Source of the DNA: Chitinophagaceae bacterium
GTDB lineage: Bacteria; Bacteroidota; Bacteroidia; Chitinophagales; Chitinophagaceae
Direction of reading: 5' to 3'
DNA length: 39,397 bases
Assembly: GCA_020854215.1 (NCBI GenBank)
Contig: JADZFY010000233.1
Span: 1-39,397, forward strand
Made by a program: the position numbers and the translations under genes. Shown in pieces: positions 1 through 8,397 of the stretch. The notes under the pieces were generated by a model. It was not told the DNA's origin. It ran no database searches and saw nothing but the letters and a program-made list of their open reading frames with translations. Numbering within the stretch: position 1 is the first letter of the stretch; the number at the start of each line of letters is the position of its first letter.

Positions 1-2
1 AA

Positions 3-104
3 GCAGAAGCTATGAACAGCAAAATACAACGATTTATTGCAGCCAATTACGGAGTAAGGGACAAAGACTTCTTCCTGTATAGATTAGCCAGATACTACTC
101 CTAG
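3..104 (+). pseudogene. C-terminal tail of a DDE transposase (ISAon1-like), truncated by window edge
   Basis: Open frame from the window edge to TAG at 102-104 translates to AEAMNSKIQRFIAANYGVRDKDFFLYRLARYYS, resembling the conserved C-terminus (AESFNAKIK..RGVR...FFLFRL) of ISAon1-type transposases. It may be an intact gene continuing to the left rather than a pseudogene. Confidence 0.55.
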
Positions 105-190
105 CACCTCAAATTATTAATTAGCCGCTAAATATTTCAAGACAAAATAAGCTATTACATTGTCTAAATTGGTTAACATATGATGTATTG

Positions 191-221
191 ATACATTTAA
201 TTTTGGTTGAATTAAATGTAT
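191..221. promoter_or_regulatory. 12-bp perfect inverted repeat (ATACATTTAATT-N7-AATTAAATGTAT) overlapping a TAATTTTG -7 element
   Basis: Arms 191-202 and 210-221. TAATTTTG at 198-205 fits Bacteroidota TAnnTTTG. It lies upstream of the secretion-signal start at 273. Confidence 0.5.
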
Positions 222-272
222 AATGTAGATAACGGATTCGTGGGAATTAGATACCACCCCAAAAAATTTGAT

Positions 273-2924
273 ATGCGGGTTAAGTTAAATTTATTGATTG
301 TAAGTTTTGTTTTCAGCCTTTTTAGTTATTCCCAGTCCACCATTAAAATGGCGGTTAACGGGCTCAACCGCTTAAAAACTGTTGACGGCATTGGTGTCAA
401 TATTAATACCAGGAGTTGGAAAGATGATGAACTGAAGCCTGCTATTGATTTACTGGTTGACTCCATGCAGATGAAAATATTCAGGTTGATTGTAGAGACG
501 CCAATTGAGTGGGAAGATGTTAACGACAACGAGGATCCGTTTGTCTATAACTGGAAGTATTACGACAGCGTTTATGCAACACCAAAATTTACCAGCGTTT
601 GGAATACAATAGCGTACCTCAATAAAAAAGGCATTTCTCACAATATCATGATCAACCTGATGGGATACCTTCCTGCCTGGATGGGCGGGGAAACCGTAGC
701 CCCCGGGCGCGAAGATGAGTTTGTGGAAATGTTTGTTTCTTTTTTGCAATATGCCAGATTCAAGCAGCGCCTGAAATTTGGGTTGGTAGCCCCGTTTAAC
801 GAATCTGATATTCAAAAAGAAGGTCCCAGGCTCAATGAATTCAGGTATGTGGCTATACTGGAAAAAATTATAACGCGGGTAAAGCAAAGCGGGATGAATG
901 ATTTGCGATTTGTTGGACCCGATGCAGCCGGTATGGGCAATAGTGTGAACCGCTACATTCCGGCGATGATGAAGGATTTGCTCATCATGTCTCACCTCAG
1001 CCGTTTTGCCGTGCATAGTTACAGCGGTTATCATGCTCCTGTAGATTCTCTTATTAAACATTCCGCATTTCCTGATATGAAATTTTGGGTTACGGAATGG
1101 AATGCCTGGAGAGACGGATTGGATGATGGTATCAAGACAGTGTATAATTATCAGTTTGCTGCGCAGTGCATGGAGTATTTGCTGGATTTTTTGAAAAACG
1201 GCGCCACTGCTGCACTGATATGGGAAGGATACGACAGTTACTACGATCATCATGCCCCCAGCCTGTTTAGCTATTGGGGGATTTTGGAATATGATAAAAC
1301 AAACAAAACCTATACCCAACGCAAACATTTTTACGCCATCTCCCAAATTTCAAAATATGTACCGCCCGGTTCGTGGCAGGTAGCACTGCAAAGCAGCGAT
1401 ACCAAAGCGCCTGCAATTGCATTCTTTGATCCTTCCAGGAATGCTCCTGTAATCGTTGGACTTAATACTTATAATAAATCTGCGAATATTGAAATATCAT
1501 TGGATAACTTTCCGGGTATTGAATCGGTGCAACTCATTTTTACAGACAGTATTAATAATCTCAAAATTCAAAAAACATATCTTCCGGATAAGAACGGTAA
1601 ATTGAAAGTGGTGGTTCCGGCAAATTGTATATATACGCTGGTCGCTGAACCTGCAACTCCATCGGGCGCCGGAACACTCAACAACAAATTAAAAGCTAAG
1701 GGTTGGTACGCGGGTGATATACATGTACACCGGAACTGCGGTGAAAGTACTCCGGTATATTCGGTAGATGCCCTGGCATCTGATATGAAACAAAGCGGAC
1801 TGTCGGTTATTTCTGTGCTGGCAGATATGGGTAACGGGGAAGTGTATAACGCCAAAACAGATTTGAATCTGGTAACGGGTAAAGACGCACCGCAATCCAC
1901 TCCCGATGCTATTGTTCGCTGGGATGCCGAATGGCACTGGGATGCAACGTATACGAATTTTGCTAAACAGGCATTAGGCGGACATCTGGTATTGCTTGGC
2001 TTAAAACAGGCAGAACAAATTTGGGCAGAGTCTCCCTATACCGTATTAGAATGGGCCAAAAAACAAAACGCAGTAAGAGGATTCGCTCACCTGGAGTATC
2101 TCAATGATAATATACCCACGGAGCTGAACTGTTGTATTCCGGTTGACCTGCCGGTGGAAGCCGCGTTGAAGAATATTGATTTTGTTTCAACAGATGTGTT
2201 TGGCTCATATTCTCCCAATTACGGCTCGTATTATGGAAAACAATCTCTTGATGTATATTACAAAATGCTGAACTGTGGGATTAAGTTACCCCTTGCTGCC
2301 GGAACGGATTTCCCATGCAATAATTTGGAGCCACTGGGAACCGTGCGTACCTACGCGCAGGTTCATACAAACCTCACCTATAATAATTGGATTGAAGCGA
2401 TACGCGAAGGGAGAACCGTCATATCGAGATGGGGAGGCAAAGAGTTTCTTGATTTAAAAGTGAACGGCGATCTGTTGCCCGGCGCGTCGATTCAGTTTGC
2501 TGAAAAGAAAAAAATAAATATTGAAGTTACCTGGAATGTAGCAGATCATGCAACCGGTGAAATTGAAATATTGTGCAACGGAAAAGTTATTGCTCATGCA
2601 GGCGGAGCCGCTGCTGCCGCAAAACCTTTGGTATTGAAAACAAGCATGGTAGTGGATAAAAGCTCCTGGATCGCTGCGAGGCGGGTAAGCGGCAACGAGT
2701 ATCACACGCATACGTCGCCGGTTTACGTGTATATTGGTGGTGAAAATATTATGGCGAATAGAGAAGATGCGAAGTATTTTGTTCAATGGATTGATACGAT
2801 ATTGGGTAATATTGCCGATGACGGAAAATGGAAAAAGTTTTTCCCTGAAACCTTAGAGCGCGTGAGAAAGCATTACCGGCAGGCACGGGATTATTATTCG
2901 GGTATTATAAACACCGGTAAATGA
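273..2924 (+). CDS. Secreted clan GH-A glycoside hydrolase-like protein fused to a C-terminal PHP/CehA-McbA-like metallohydrolase domain
   Basis: Start moved from 216 to 273 (MRVKLNLLIVSFVFSLFSYSQS signal peptide). PFNES and VTEWNAW fit GH-A acid/base and nucleophile strands. GWYAGDIHVHRNCG...ISVLADMGNGE and AGTDFPC fit CehA/McbA PHP motifs. Confidence 0.7.
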   Translation: MRVKLNLLIVSFVFSLFSYSQSTIKMAVNGLNRLKTVDGIGVNINTRSWKDDELKPAIDLLVDSMQMKIFRLIVETPIEWEDVNDNEDPFVYNWKYYDSVYATPKFTSVWNTIAYLNKKGISHNIMINLMGYLPAWMGGETVAPGREDEFVEMFVSFLQYARFKQRLKFGLVAPFNESDIQKEGPRLNEFRYVAILEKIITRVKQSGMNDLRFVGPDAAGMGNSVNRYIPAMMKDLLIMSHLSRFAVHSYSGYHAPVDSLIKHSAFPDMKFWVTEWNAWRDGLDDGIKTVYNYQFAAQCMEYLLDFLKNGATAALIWEGYDSYYDHHAPSLFSYWGILEYDKTNKTYTQRKHFYAISQISKYVPPGSWQVALQSSDTKAPAIAFFDPSRNAPVIVGLNTYNKSANIEISLDNFPGIESVQLIFTDSINNLKIQKTYLPDKNGKLKVVVPANCIYTLVAEPATPSGAGTLNNKLKAKGWYAGDIHVHRNCGESTPVYSVDALASDMKQSGLSVISVLADMGNGEVYNAKTDLNLVTGKDAPQSTPDAIVRWDAEWHWDATYTNFAKQALGGHLVLLGLKQAEQIWAESPYTVLEWAKKQNAVRGFAHLEYLNDNIPTELNCCIPVDLPVEAALKNIDFVSTDVFGSYSPNYGSYYGKQSLDVYYKMLNCGIKLPLAAGTDFPCNNLEPLGTVRTYAQVHTNLTYNNWIEAIREGRTVISRWGGKEFLDLKVNGDLLPGASIQFAEKKKINIEVTWNVADHATGEIEILCNGKVIAHAGGAAAAAKPLVLKTSMVVDKSSWIAARRVSGNEYHTHTSPVYVYIGGENIMANREDAKYFVQWIDTILGNIADDGKWKKFFPETLERVRKHYRQARDYYSGIINTGK

Positions 2925-3006
2925 TGGTGGATATAACGAAGAAGTTTAAAACACATAGGAGCACAGAGACATAGTTACACATAGGATACATTCATAATTA
3001 AAACCA

Positions 3007-3843
3007 ATGAGAAATTATTTCCTTTACACGGTAAGCCTTTTATTGTTTAGTTGTAGCAATGAGCAAAAGTCATCATCAAAAACTGAAGCAGAAAATAGTA
3101 TTGCACCCAAAACCGTGATGGCGGTATTTGCCCATCCCGACGATGAGATTGATGTTAGTCCGCTGCTTGCCAAACTTGCGTCGCAGGGACATAAAGTGTA
3201 TTTAACCATTGCCACCAATGGGGATATGGGTATTCGTGAGCATGCCAAAATACCGGCAGGTGATTCGCTTGCTCATGTGCGGGCACTGGAAACCGAATGT
3301 ACCTGCAAAACGCTCGGTATTAATCCGCCAATCATGCTTGGTTTGGGGGATGGTAAATTAACCAACTGGAATGCGTTATCTGTCTTAAGGAAAAGATTAG
3401 ACAGTGTCTTTGCCATCTACAAGCCGGATGTTGTTATTACATGGGGCGCGGAGGGTGGTTCAGGGCATCCTGATCACAGGATGGTGGGTGCGGTAGTTAC
3501 AGAGCTTTTCCAGTCGGACCAGTCTTCATTCAGGATTGGCAAATTATTTTATACGGCCATACCAACAGAGCATTGGATAAATGAACCTGCATACAAAACC
3601 AGCGAGCAAACGAATTATCACGGCATTTATAAATCAGTAGATAAAAAATATCTGCCGGTACGTATCTGGTGCAGCGAAACTGAAAACAAAATTGCCAGGG
3701 AAGCCATGCGTTGCAATACATCTCAGTATCCGCCGGATGAATTAGATGATAACGAACTTTGGATGAATAATATGAATAAGGATACGGTGTATTTACGGCC
3801 TTATATCAATACCGGGCAGGTGAGTGATGATATTTTTAAGTAA
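3007..3843 (+). CDS. PIG-L family deacetylase, lipoprotein
   Basis: Lipobox LLLFSCSN; AHPDDEID and GHPDHR PIG-L motifs. Confidence 0.88.
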   Translation: MRNYFLYTVSLLLFSCSNEQKSSSKTEAENSIAPKTVMAVFAHPDDEIDVSPLLAKLASQGHKVYLTIATNGDMGIREHAKIPAGDSLAHVRALETECTCKTLGINPPIMLGLGDGKLTNWNALSVLRKRLDSVFAIYKPDVVITWGAEGGSGHPDHRMVGAVVTELFQSDQSSFRIGKLFYTAIPTEHWINEPAYKTSEQTNYHGIYKSVDKKYLPVRIWCSETENKIAREAMRCNTSQYPPDELDDNELWMNNMNKDTVYLRPYINTGQVSDDIFK

Positions 3844-3871
3844 CAGAAAAATATAGTATGTTACACTTTTT

Positions 3872-3927
3872 CGGAGATCGAAATCTCCGGAGAACATAGG
3901 GTGTACGTAGTCTGGAGACTACGTACA
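3872..3927. repeat. Two adjacent hairpins between convergent genes (REP-like or bidirectional terminator)
   Basis: CGGAGAT-CGAA-ATCTCCG (3872-3889) and TGTACGTAGTCT-GG-AGACTACGTACA (3902-3927), the latter with a perfect 12-bp stem. Confidence 0.6.
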
Positions 3928-3991
3928 GCAGTTTCCAAATATTATGGCATACTGATTTGGCATTACAAAAAAATTCTGATCGTCATCACTA

Positions 3992-5620
3992 TCATTCTAT
4001 AATAATTTGCCCCGCTTTTGTTCTGTTAACCCTTACAGCATAATCACTGCCTCCAAGTGATCTTATAACATAGCCTGGATTCTCCTTTTGTAAGGAAAGG
4101 CGTTTTTCATTTAGAAGAATATTTTTTGGTTTGAAAGAAAGCCGCAGGAATTCTGTACCCGTTTCATCTGTGGCTGTGTATTTAATTTTCCCAGGCTCAT
4201 AAACAACGTTTTTTAAAATGCCCTGCGCATACAATATATGGTTTTCACGTGGCGGCGCCCATTCAGGGATAGCGGCCAGGGCATGATAGAACATCCTGGG
4301 GCCTTCTCCGTAACAATCCGACCACCAGCTTGACACTCCTTTGCTTACGGGACTTTCGAATGCAAGTCCGATAGAATCGCTGCAATAGGTAACCCAGTTT
4401 AAAGAACGGTAGGCCTTTTCTTTATAGGCCGGATCTCCGGAAACTGCAAACCATTTAGCGCATTCTGCAGCGTACCGGGCAGTTTGATAATCCATTTTGG
4501 GCAAAAAATCATCCTGTTCGCCTACAAGGTTAGCTCCCCATTGCGTAGCGGGTTCGCCCTCGTTGCAACGCGTTACAAAATTTGTTTCCGTCCATTCTAT
4601 CATTTGAGGTATGTGGGTTTTCCATTGCGGATCGAATGATGGATTATCCAGGATATATAGAGCTGTATTGCTTTTACCCATATTACTTTTATAAGTATTG
4701 CTTTTAACATCGGTATCGGTATGTCCGTCGGCCCAGTACCCCGTTTGCATGGGATAGCGAAGCATAAATTCCCTCACCTTTTTCATTGTATTCCGGTATG
4801 CGGCTACGTTACCCGTGTTCGCTTTTACCAGGTGCTCTAACAGCGAATAGGCGCCTATCCAGTTTGCGCCATACGGTGCAGTTACTTCACCGGTATTCAT
4901 CACCACACGATACGGCCAAACCGATTGTTCCGCGTTGCCTGTTTTCGCTTTATCGGATAAAGTATTGGCAATATTGATTGCAGCGGTTTTAAACTTTTCT
5001 TTTCCTGTGTATAAATAAAGCCGGAAAAAAGTTAATCCCATATCGCCGGCATGATCCACCTGCACTTCATGTAATACAAAACGTTTGGCAGCGTCGAAGC
5101 CTTTGAACTCCATGTCGCCCGGGTTAGTGGTGGTGTACGGAAAATTTGGCCAGGCGAATGTAGCGGGCGTTGTACCATGATCAATAGCATACTCCGCGAG
5201 ATTTTCTGCAATGTGCATTACAGTGGTATCGCCGGTATACGCATAATATAAATGAGCCGACTCGAACCAGTTGGGAATTTTTTCACCAATATCGTTCATC
5301 CAGGCATCGGGTTCGTTCAAAATTTTTCCATCAGCTACTTTGTACGCGCAGTAAAAATAATATTGGGGGTACTCAGATCTGGGAGGCGGCCCCGGGCTGA
5401 AAGGCACCGATGTTTTTATAAAATTCCATCGCTGCCGAAGAAATAAATCATAGGCGCGGGATTGCGGCTGAATCCAGGAAATTAATTTTGACTGATCATC
5501 CAGAACAACCTTATGTGTAGCTATTGAGTCGGGCTTATCGGAGTAACGGTTAGATTGATGCTGAGCACACAAAGGGAGTGTGATTAAACAATTGATGATA
5601 ATGAATGCTGTTTTATTCAT
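3992..5620 (-). CDS. Secreted (alpha/alpha)6-barrel-like carbohydrate-active enzyme, family unassigned
   Basis: 542-aa ORF with signal peptide MNKTAFIIINCLITLPLCAQ; repeated helical segments with aromatic/acidic motifs typical of toroid glycosidases, lyases or epimerases. Confidence 0.6.
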   Translation of the reverse strand: MNKTAFIIINCLITLPLCAQHQSNRYSDKPDSIATHKVVLDDQSKLISWIQPQSRAYDLFLRQRWNFIKTSVPFSPGPPPRSEYPQYYFYCAYKVADGKILNEPDAWMNDIGEKIPNWFESAHLYYAYTGDTTVMHIAENLAEYAIDHGTTPATFAWPNFPYTTTNPGDMEFKGFDAAKRFVLHEVQVDHAGDMGLTFFRLYLYTGKEKFKTAAINIANTLSDKAKTGNAEQSVWPYRVVMNTGEVTAPYGANWIGAYSLLEHLVKANTGNVAAYRNTMKKVREFMLRYPMQTGYWADGHTDTDVKSNTYKSNMGKSNTALYILDNPSFDPQWKTHIPQMIEWTETNFVTRCNEGEPATQWGANLVGEQDDFLPKMDYQTARYAAECAKWFAVSGDPAYKEKAYRSLNWVTYCSDSIGLAFESPVSKGVSSWWSDCYGEGPRMFYHALAAIPEWAPPRENHILYAQGILKNVVYEPGKIKYTATDETGTEFLRLSFKPKNILLNEKRLSLQKENPGYVIRSLGGSDYAVRVNRTKAGQIIIE

Positions 5621-5655
5621 GTGAAAAATCTTTATGGATTTTTTTTGAACTCAAA

Positions 5656-5698
5656 CAAACATATCACAATTACAAGGTTATTTTTTACCCTATTTGGT
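5656..5698 (-). promoter_or_regulatory. Putative promoter -7 (TATGTTTG) with upstream AraC-motif copy
   Basis: Reverse-strand TATGTTTG at 5663-5656. ACCAAATAGGGTA (5698-5686, minus) lies just upstream and matches the motif repeated near the AraC gene. Confidence 0.45.
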
Positions 5699-5779
5699 AA
5701 AATCGTTTGCTTATTTTGCAGCGGTTTGACCTTGAGCAATCCATCTCCTTTACAGCAAGGATAATACAAGGCAGAAATT

Positions 5780-6652
5780 CTACACCGGTTGATATGCAGC
5801 CACTTTCTGATAGTTCATGCGGTAGTTTTTAGGTTGACAATCTTTGAATTTTTTAAACTGACGGTAAAAGAATGGAATACTCTCAAATCCGGATGCGTAG
5901 CATATTTCACTTATTTGCTTATCGGTTTCAATAAGCAGTTTGCAGGCGCGGTTAATTTTATATTCATTCAAAAATTCAAAGAAGGGCTTTTTCATGGTTT
6001 TGCTGAAATAGCGGGAGAAGTACTCTTCGCTCATGTTTAGTTTTGACGCGATATCAGCAAGGGAAACTTGATTCTGATAGTGTGTTTGAATATAATTGTA
6101 AACGGCATTGATGCGGGTTTTATCCGTGTCGTCAAAATCGCAGGTGAATTCCTGCTGGCATAAAAACCTGTATTCCTGGTTGTGGGAGAGATATTCAAGC
6201 ACCTGTAACAAAATCATCAGCTTTTCAAAGGGCGATGCATTCAGCAGATCATAAAATTTTTGTTTAAGTTCCGATGCCACTTTGTTGTCAACTTTGATGC
6301 CTTTACTCATGAGTGCCGACAGATTTCTTATCCCTTCAAATTCGATGCTGTGCATCCAGTTCTTATCAAAAAAATCTTCCTTCAGATAAATAACAATGGC
6401 GTTTACCGGCTGTTCCTGGTCTGCTGTGGTATTCCAGGAGTGCGGTAAGTTAGAACCCAGTAATACCAGTTCCTCGTCATAAAAATTCTCAATGGAATTA
6501 CCCACATATCTTACGCCCTGGCCGCTTAAAATATAGGTAAGTTCCAGTTCGGCGTGGTAGTGCCAAGGATAATAGAACTCCTTACTGGTTTTTTGAAATT
6601 CAACCTTGAACAATTTCGATTCCGAAGGTATTGGCTTATAGTGCGGTTTCAT
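5780..6652 (-). CDS. AraC family transcriptional regulator with N-terminal cupin
   Basis: C-terminal double HTH: VSLADIASKLNMSEEYFSRYFSKTMKKPFFEFLNEYKINRACKLLIETDKQISEICYASGFESIPFFYRQFKKFKDCQPKNYR; N-terminal HYHAELELTYILSGQG cupin. Confidence 0.92.
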   Translation of the reverse strand: MKPHYKPIPSESKLFKVEFQKTSKEFYYPWHYHAELELTYILSGQGVRYVGNSIENFYDEELVLLGSNLPHSWNTTADQEQPVNAIVIYLKEDFFDKNWMHSIEFEGIRNLSALMSKGIKVDNKVASELKQKFYDLLNASPFEKLMILLQVLEYLSHNQEYRFLCQQEFTCDFDDTDKTRINAVYNYIQTHYQNQVSLADIASKLNMSEEYFSRYFSKTMKKPFFEFLNEYKINRACKLLIETDKQISEICYASGFESIPFFYRQFKKFKDCQPKNYRMNYQKVAAYQPV

Positions 6653-6700
6653 TGACTAAATATATGGTAATTTGTATTTTTTTTATCAAATAATGTTTAT

Positions 6701-6807
6701 AGTAGAACAAAATAGGGTACTAATAGAACAAAATAAGGTAATAAGAAATTGAAAGAATTATTTTTTCGCACCTGAATTTGCACTTTTTATTGTCATACAA
6801 AATAGGG
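6701..6807 (+). promoter_or_regulatory. Repeated motif ACAAAATAGGGTA: three copies in the AraC/RraA divergent intergenic region
   Basis: ACAAAATAGGG at 6707-6717, ACAAAATAAGG at 6728-6738 (21 bp apart) and ACAAAATAGGG at 6797-6807. Confidence 0.55.
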
Positions 6808-6852
6808 AATTGATTGGTCAATATCAGTTAACAGGACCATAGTGTATAAAAC

Positions 6853-6860
6853 TAAATTTG
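6853..6860 (+). promoter_or_regulatory. Bacteroidota -7 element upstream of module A
   Basis: TAAATTTG matches TAnnTTTG. No good TTTG -33, consistent with an activator-dependent promoter. Confidence 0.4.
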
Positions 6861-6932
6861 TTAATTACAAATGCTTTATAAACCTGAGCCGGTAACGGAC
6901 CAAAACCTTTAAGTAAAAAATGCAATTCGGTT

Positions 6933-7571
6933 ATGAAAGAACTGTACGTAGCTGTAGTATGTGACATACTCGATGAAATGGGTTATCGCAACCAGGCTAT
7001 GCATCAGCGGTTGCGGCCACTGTTGCCGGACATAAAGAATTGCGGGTTTTTTGGCAGGGCCAGAACCATGGAATGGAAGGAAGTGGATTATATTGATGAA
7101 AACAATCCATATGGGTTAGAAATTGAAGCTATGGATGCACTAATGAGAGGCGATGTTGTAGTGCATTCTACCGATCACAATGGTACCAATGCACCCTGGG
7201 GCGAGCTCATGTCAACAATGGCAAAACGGAAAGGCGTAGCCGGTTGTGTGTGCGACAGTCAGATAAGGGATTGCATAAAAATCATTGACATGGGGTTTCC
7301 GGTATATTATGCAGGAATAAGGCCGTTGGATTCAAAAGGCCGCGGCCTGGTTGTTAATTATGATGTACCCGTGCAATGTGGCGGTGTATGGGTTAATCCC
7401 GGCGATTTGATTTTCGCCGATTTTGACGGCATAGTGGTTATACCAAAAAATCTGGAGAATGAAGTAATTGAAAAAGCTAAAGAGAAAGTTGTTGCAGAAA
7501 ACCTGTCAAGAACAGAACTGCTAAACGGAAAAACACTGGGTGAAGTGTTTGAAAAATACAAAGCATTATAA
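6933..7571 (+). CDS. RraA-like family protein (HMG aldolase/RraA fold), candidate 2-oxo acid aldolase
   Basis: NAPWGELMSTMAKRKGVAGCVCDSQIRDC...GIRPLDSKGRG fits the RraA/HMG-aldolase family, with the RD pair at the metal/pyruvate site retained. Confidence 0.85.
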   Translation: MKELYVAVVCDILDEMGYRNQAMHQRLRPLLPDIKNCGFFGRARTMEWKEVDYIDENNPYGLEIEAMDALMRGDVVVHSTDHNGTNAPWGELMSTMAKRKGVAGCVCDSQIRDCIKIIDMGFPVYYAGIRPLDSKGRGLVVNYDVPVQCGGVWVNPGDLIFADFDGIVVIPKNLENEVIEKAKEKVVAENLSRTELLNGKTLGEVFEKYKAL

Positions 7572-7581
7572 CTCAAATTTT

Positions 7582-8352
7582 ATGGATCTGCAAAATCGTT
7601 CAGTAGTAATAACCGGCTCAGGATCCGGAATAGGAAGAGCCTGCGCGCTTGAGTTTGCAAAGGAAGGCGCAAATATAGTTATAGCCGATATACAGCTTGA
7701 TGCCGCCCAAGAAACCGTAAGCCGCATCACCGCAGCAGGAGGAAAGGCTTTTGCCTGCGGGGTTGATGTTTCAAAACCGGATTCTGTAGCTGCATTGGTT
7801 AGTGAAACCATTAAGCAGTATGGAAAGATTGACGTGCTCGTCAACAACGCGGCCGTTCAGGTAAACAAAACAATCGTTGATACTTCTTTTGATGAATGGA
7901 ATAAGCAGATGTCGGTAAACGTTGGTGGCGTTTTTCTTTGCTCCAAATTATTTTTACCGTATTTAAAAAGTACCAAAGGAAATATTGTGAATATGTCTTC
8001 TGTAAATGGTTTTTTTGTTGAGCCTTCCTGTGCGGGATATTGCGCTACCAAAGCGGCTATCACTGGTTTAACAAAAGCAATGGCCATAGATCATGGCCCG
8101 GATGGTATTCGTGTTAATTGTATTTGTCCCGGATATATTGATGCCGGATTGGCCGAAGGTTATTTTCAAAGTCAGGCAAATCCTGCGCAGTCCCGCGCCG
8201 AAGCAGGGAAATTGCATGCACTATGGCGAATTGGAAAACCGGAGGAAGTTGCACAGGTTGCAATTTTCCTGGCAAGCGATCGGGCTTCTTTTGTAACAGG
8301 CTCTGCCTATGTAGTGGATGGTGGTTTTGGTTCCGGACTGCCACCAAAATAA
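7582..8352 (+). CDS. SDR family oxidoreductase
   Basis: TGSGSGIGRA cofactor motif, NNAA, S..YCATK catalytic motif; start at 7582 (MDLQNRSVVITG) preferred over 7540, which overlaps the upstream gene. Confidence 0.92.
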   Translation: MDLQNRSVVITGSGSGIGRACALEFAKEGANIVIADIQLDAAQETVSRITAAGGKAFACGVDVSKPDSVAALVSETIKQYGKIDVLVNNAAVQVNKTIVDTSFDEWNKQMSVNVGGVFLCSKLFLPYLKSTKGNIVNMSSVNGFFVEPSCAGYCATKAAITGLTKAMAIDHGPDGIRVNCICPGYIDAGLAEGYFQSQANPAQSRAEAGKLHALWRIGKPEEVAQVAIFLASDRASFVTGSAYVVDGGFGSGLPPK

Positions 8353-8397
8353 GTACAGCTTTTACCGAAACAGGATAACAAAAACAGTAAACAGGGT

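Noticed and set aside
450-1346. 298-aa minus-strand ORF antisense to the GH/PHP fusion
   Set aside because: Low-complexity translated antisense with no recognisable domain; the plus-strand frame has clear domains and a signal peptide.
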